Assembly: GCA_013141175.1 (NCBI GenBank)
Contig: JABFRN010000001.1
Coordinates: 2,810,001 to 2,874,000 of the forward strand
Length of the DNA stretch: 64,000 nucleotides
Source: Lysobacter sp.
GTDB lineage: Bacteria; Pseudomonadota; Gammaproteobacteria; Xanthomonadales; Xanthomonadaceae
Reading direction: 5' to 3'
Below the pieces are notes generated by a model, which saw only the letters and a program-made list of their open reading frames with translations, had not been told where the DNA came from and searched no databases. Made by a program: the position numbers and the translations under genes. Shown piece by piece: positions 61,049 to 64,000 of this stretch. Position 1 is the stretch's first letter. Each line of letters starts with the position of its first letter.

Positions 61049-61450
61049 ATGACGCAAGACGAGAATCCAGCCGGCGGCCTTCAGGGCTTGCGGGTGATGG
61101 TGATCGACGATTCAAAGACCATCCGGCGCACCGCCGAAACCCTGCTCAAGCGAGAAGGGGCGGAAGTGGTGACTGCGACCGATGGCTTCGAGGCCTTGGC
61201 CAAGATCGCGGACCAACATCCGCAGATCATTTTCGTCGACATCATGATGCCGCGCCTGGACGGCTACCAGACCTGTGCGTTGATCAAGAACAACCAGGTC
61301 TTCAAGCACACGCCGGTGATCATGCTGTCCTCCAAGGACGGCCTGTTCGACAAGGCGCGTGGCCGGATCGTGGGCTCGGAGCAATACCTGACCAAGCCCT
61401 TCACCCGCGAAGAGCTGATCGAAGCCATCCGCAAGCACGTCAACGCCTGA
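61049..61450 (+). CDS. pilG: Twitching motility response regulator PilG
   Basis: A 133-aa single-domain receiver. The acidic pocket DD is in VMVIDDSKTIRR, the phospho-acceptor Asp in IIFVDIMMPRLDGYQ, and the conserved Lys in YLTKPFTREEL. GGGGAG lies 5 nt before the ATG at 61049. It signals from the Pil-Chp chemosensory array to type IV pilus extension motors. Confidence 0.95.
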   Translation: MTQDENPAGGLQGLRVMVIDDSKTIRRTAETLLKREGAEVVTATDGFEALAKIADQHPQIIFVDIMMPRLDGYQTCALIKNNQVFKHTPVIMLSSKDGLFDKARGRIVGSEQYLTKPFTREELIEAIRKHVNA

Positions 61451-61469
61451 CCGGGGGGACAGGCATTCC

Positions 61470-61841
61470 ATGGCCCGCATTCTGCTGATCGAAGATTCGC
61501 CGACCGATACCGCGGTGCTTACGCGCCTGCTGGAGCGCCATGGCCATCAGGTCATCGCGTCCACCAGCGCCGAGGACGGCATCGACGTCTGCAAGCGCGA
61601 ATTGCCGGATGTGGTGCTGATGGATGTCGTGCTGCCGGGCATGAATGGCTTCCAGGCCACCCGCGCGCTGTCGCGCGAACCGTCGACCAAGGCCATCCCG
61701 GTGTTGATCGTCAGCACCAAGGGCATGGATACCGATCGCGCCTGGGGCCTGCGCCAGGGCGCCAAGGACTACATCGTCAAACCGCCGAGCGAAGATGCGC
61801 TGATCGCCCGGATCGACCAACTGCTCGAGGGCCGCGCATGA
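61470..61841 (+). CDS. pilH: Twitching motility response regulator PilH
   Basis: A 123-aa receiver (MARILLIEDSPTDTAVLT; Asp in VVLMDVVLPGMNGFQ; Lys in DYIVKPPSEDA). It follows pilG after 19 nt and overlaps pilI by ATGA at 61838. It opposes or tunes PilG in directing pilus retraction. Confidence 0.95.
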   Translation: MARILLIEDSPTDTAVLTRLLERHGHQVIASTSAEDGIDVCKRELPDVVLMDVVLPGMNGFQATRALSREPSTKAIPVLIVSTKGMDTDRAWGLRQGAKDYIVKPPSEDALIARIDQLLEGRA

Positions 61842-62434
61842 GCGCAGACGACATGAGCATCGATCCCGGCGCCGATGAGGCTGCCCGCATCGATGCCGCT
61901 TTCATCGATGCGTTCGAGACCCTCGCCGAATACGAACGGCGCAGCCTCGCCCACGTCGCCGGCTTGCCGGAGCAATTGCAGGCCGCAGGCCTGTGGCGCG
62001 GCATCGGTTTCCGCATCGGCCAGCGCAAGCTGGTGTCGAACTACGAAGCGGTGGCGGAAATCCTGACCGTTCCACAGATCACCCCGGTACCCGGGGCGCA
62101 CAGCTGGATGCTCGGCGTCGCCAACGTGCGCAGCAACCTGCTGCCGGTGGTGGACCTCAAACAGTTCCTCGAAGGCGCCCGTTCTGTGCTGCACGAGGGG
62201 CACCAGAAAGTGATGGTGCTGCGTCAGCCCGGTGGCGACGTGGCGGTGACCATCGACGAACTCTATGGCCAGCGCTCGTTCATGGACGAGCAGCAGGTCG
62301 AACCCGAAGGCCTGGCCGACGGGCGTTACGCCGGTTTCATCGACCGTGCATACCGGGTTGCGGACGACGTCTGGGGCGTTTTCAGCCTCGATCGTCTTGT
62401 GCGCACGCCCGAATTCCGACACGCAGCCGTCTGA
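61838..62434 (+). CDS. pilI: CheW-like adaptor PilI
   Basis: A 198-aa CheW-domain protein with GFRIGQRKLVSNYEAVAEIL, PGAHSWMLGVANVRSNLLPV and VDLKQFL, linking the PilJ receptor to the ChpA kinase. Translationally coupled to pilH by ATGA. The N-terminal 30 residues are a variable acidic extension. Confidence 0.94.
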   Translation: MSADDMSIDPGADEAARIDAAFIDAFETLAEYERRSLAHVAGLPEQLQAAGLWRGIGFRIGQRKLVSNYEAVAEILTVPQITPVPGAHSWMLGVANVRSNLLPVVDLKQFLEGARSVLHEGHQKVMVLRQPGGDVAVTIDELYGQRSFMDEQQVEPEGLADGRYAGFIDRAYRVADDVWGVFSLDRLVRTPEFRHAAV

Positions 62435-62483
62435 CGGCACACACTTTTCAACTGCAACCGTTCAAACGAGATCGAGGCGAGAC

Positions 62484-64000
62484 ATGAGCACTGTGATGGA
62501 TAGCGTCGCCGGCAAAGGCCGCAGTCAGAGCACGACCCTGTGGCTGTGGGTCATGGCGATATCGCTAGTCCTCTTCGCGACCAACACGGGTTACGCCCTG
62601 TGGAAGACCGCGCGCTTCGGCGGCGCCAACACCTCCGCCTCGAATCTGCAGGTGAATTCGCAGAAGCTGGCCAACCTCGGCCGCGAGGCGATCAACGGCG
62701 ACGCGGCGTCGTTCAAAGCCTTCGCCGCCACCAAGGAACAGATCGTCGCCGACGTGAAGGTCCTCAACGACCGCTTCGGCAACGCACCCGACGTGTCCGG
62801 TCCGATCAGCACCGTCACCTCGACGTGGACGCCGATGGGCAAGAACGCCGACCAGGTCATCGCTTCGGAGGCCGCGGTGCTCGCGTTGTCCAACAACGCC
62901 AAGCGCTTCACCGACCGCGTGCCCCAGCTTCAGGCGCAGCTCGACGAAGTGGTGCGCGCGATGTCCGCCAGCGGCGCGCCGTCCTCGCAGATCTACATCG
63001 CGCTGCGCCAGGTGGTGCTGGCCGCATCCATGGCCCGGCGCGTCGCCGAAATCCGCGCGGGCGGCCCCGGCGCCGCGCTTGCCGGCGATGCGCTCAACCG
63101 AGATGCGGGCGTGTTCGCCCAGGTGTTGAACGGCCTGCGCAACGGCGATCAGGCGATGAACGTACAGAAACTCAGCAACGCCGCAGCCCTGGGCGCGCTG
63201 AACCAGGCCAATGGCCAATGGGCCGAGATGAAGAAGGATCTCGATGCGATCCTGGCTTCGTCGCAGAGCCTGTTCCGCGCCCAGTCGGCCGCCACCGAAT
63301 TGACCGCCGGCGCCGACCGCCTGCTCGGCGACAGCGAAAACCTGTTCCGCGCATTCACCGCATTCGGCTCGCTGCGCGACACCAGTTTTCTCGGCAACAT
63401 CTGGGTCAGCATCATTTCCGGCCTGGCCGCATTGGCCTCGATCATCTTCCTGGCGCTCGGTCTGAGCCGCGCGCAGAAAAACCGGTTCGAGAGTTCGATG
63501 GAACTCAACAACCGCAACCAGGAGGCGATCATGCGCCTGCTGGACGAAATGGGTTCGCTCGCGGAAGGCGATCTCACCGTGAAGGCGACCGTGACCGAGG
63601 ATATGACCGGCGCGATCGCGGACTCGATCAACTTCGCGGTCGAACAGCTCCGCAGCCTGGTGCAGACCATCAACGACACCTCGGTGCAGGTGGCCTCCAG
63701 CGCGCAGGAAACCCAGGCGACCGCGATGCATCTGGCCGAAGCCGCCGAGCATCAGGCGCAGCAGATCAACACCGCGACCAGCCGCATCAACGAAATCGCG
63801 ACCTCGATCGGCCAGGTGTCGCGCAACTCCGCCGAATCCGCGGACGTGGCGCAGCGCTCCGTGGAACTCTCCACCAAGGGTGCCGGCGTGGTGCGCCAGA
63901 CGATCGTCGGCATGGACTCGATCCGCGGCCAGATCCAGGAAACCTCGAAGCGAATCAAGCGTCTGGGCGAAAGCTCGCAGGAAATCGGCTCGATCGTCGA
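62484..64000 (+). CDS. pilJ: Methyl-accepting chemotaxis protein PilJ (partial, cut by window end)
   Basis: About 505 codons are seen. Order: N-terminal TM (LWLWVMAISLVLFATN), a periplasmic all-helical ligand-binding region (about 35-300), a second TM (ISGLAALASIIFLALGL), then the cytoplasmic helical signalling part with heptads of an MCP (NTATSRINEIATSIGQVSRN). GAGG sits before the ATG. It senses surface contact or pilin for the Pil-Chp system. The C-terminal hairpin lies past 64000. Confidence 0.94.
   Translation, partial: MSTVMDSVAGKGRSQSTTLWLWVMAISLVLFATNTGYALWKTARFGGANTSASNLQVNSQKLANLGREAINGDAASFKAFAATKEQIVADVKVLNDRFGNAPDVSGPISTVTSTWTPMGKNADQVIASEAAVLALSNNAKRFTDRVPQLQAQLDEVVRAMSASGAPSSQIYIALRQVVLAASMARRVAEIRAGGPGAALAGDALNRDAGVFAQVLNGLRNGDQAMNVQKLSNAAALGALNQANGQWAEMKKDLDAILASSQSLFRAQSAATELTAGADRLLGDSENLFRAFTAFGSLRDTSFLGNIWVSIISGLAALASIIFLALGLSRAQKNRFESSMELNNRNQEAIMRLLDEMGSLAEGDLTVKATVTEDMTGAIADSINFAVEQLRSLVQTINDTSVQVASSAQETQATAMHLAEAAEHQAQQINTATSRINEIATSIGQVSRNSAESADVAQRSVELSTKGAGVVRQTIVGMDSIRGQIQETSKRIKRLGESSQEIGSIV

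Overview
The window looks like a chromosomal segment of a Gram-negative gammaproteobacterium of the Xanthomonadaceae/Lysobacteraceae (Lysobacter, Luteimonas, Stenotrophomonas or Xanthomonas relatives). The reasons are high GC, GTAG-headed REP repeats, the gshB-pilGHIJ order, a BigR-like sulfide regulator, and a protein ending in what reads as the XVIPCD secretion domain of the Xanthomonadales type IV secretion system. These assignments come from motif reading and family knowledge; no database search was possible.

Layout. 1-1.7 kb: 3' half of 23S rRNA and 5S rRNA, closing an rrn operon. 1.9-4.5 kb: a repeat-built putative T4SS effector. 4.5-12.3 kb: housekeeping genes (ETF-QO, alkB, rpoZ-spoT, ridA, recG). 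12.3-19.5 kb: a sulfide/persulfide-response locus, with a BigR-like repressor and rhodanese divergent from sqr, a DUF2892 membrane protein, an RND pump and a frameshifted OsmC gene, arranged around an AT-rich palindrome. 19.5-25.1 kb: a five-gene reverse-strand operon encoding a dissociated mini-NRPS/carboxylate-reductase system (diiron oxygenase, carrier protein, thioester reductase-hydrolase, adenylation enzyme, HIT protein), preceded by a small coupled ORF. 25.4-32.1 kb: trxC, a DUF442 phosphatase-like lipoprotein, a persulfide-dioxygenase-like MBL protein, nucleoside hydrolase, rpmE2, gltA, a secreted hydrolase and dps. 32.2-45 kb: hrpA, an ECF sigma/Ser-Thr kinase pair, secreted proteins of unknown function and relA. 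45-54.4 kb: a TPR membrane protein, a two-domain glycosyltransferase, PBP1b with a TPR lipoprotein (LpoP-like), and a DinG/YoaA helicase with a frameshift. 54.3-56 kb: a small accessory-looking pair (CGFS thioredoxin-like protein and a secreted protein with a Cys/Ser/Thr tail). 56.3-64 kb: tsaB, a secreted DUF3298-like protein, lepB, tonB-like, gshB and the twitching chemotaxis genes pilG-pilH-pilI-pilJ (the last cut by the window end).

How parts work together. SpoT (bifunctional type) and RelA (synthetase type) are both here and both end inside the same class of REP doublet, whose GTAG head supplies the stop codon. The sulfur genes (repressor, rhodanese, SQR, DUF442, persulfide dioxygenase) make a plausible H2S/persulfide oxidation route, with the RND pump and OsmC protein in the sqr operon. 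The mini-NRPS operon is the most likely undescribed system: an amino-acid-type adenylation enzyme, a free carrier, a reductive-release enzyme and an AurF-like N-oxygenase are all separate polypeptides, joined mostly by ATGA/TGATG translational coupling. Two single-base frameshifts (OsmC, DinG) may be real or may be sequence errors.
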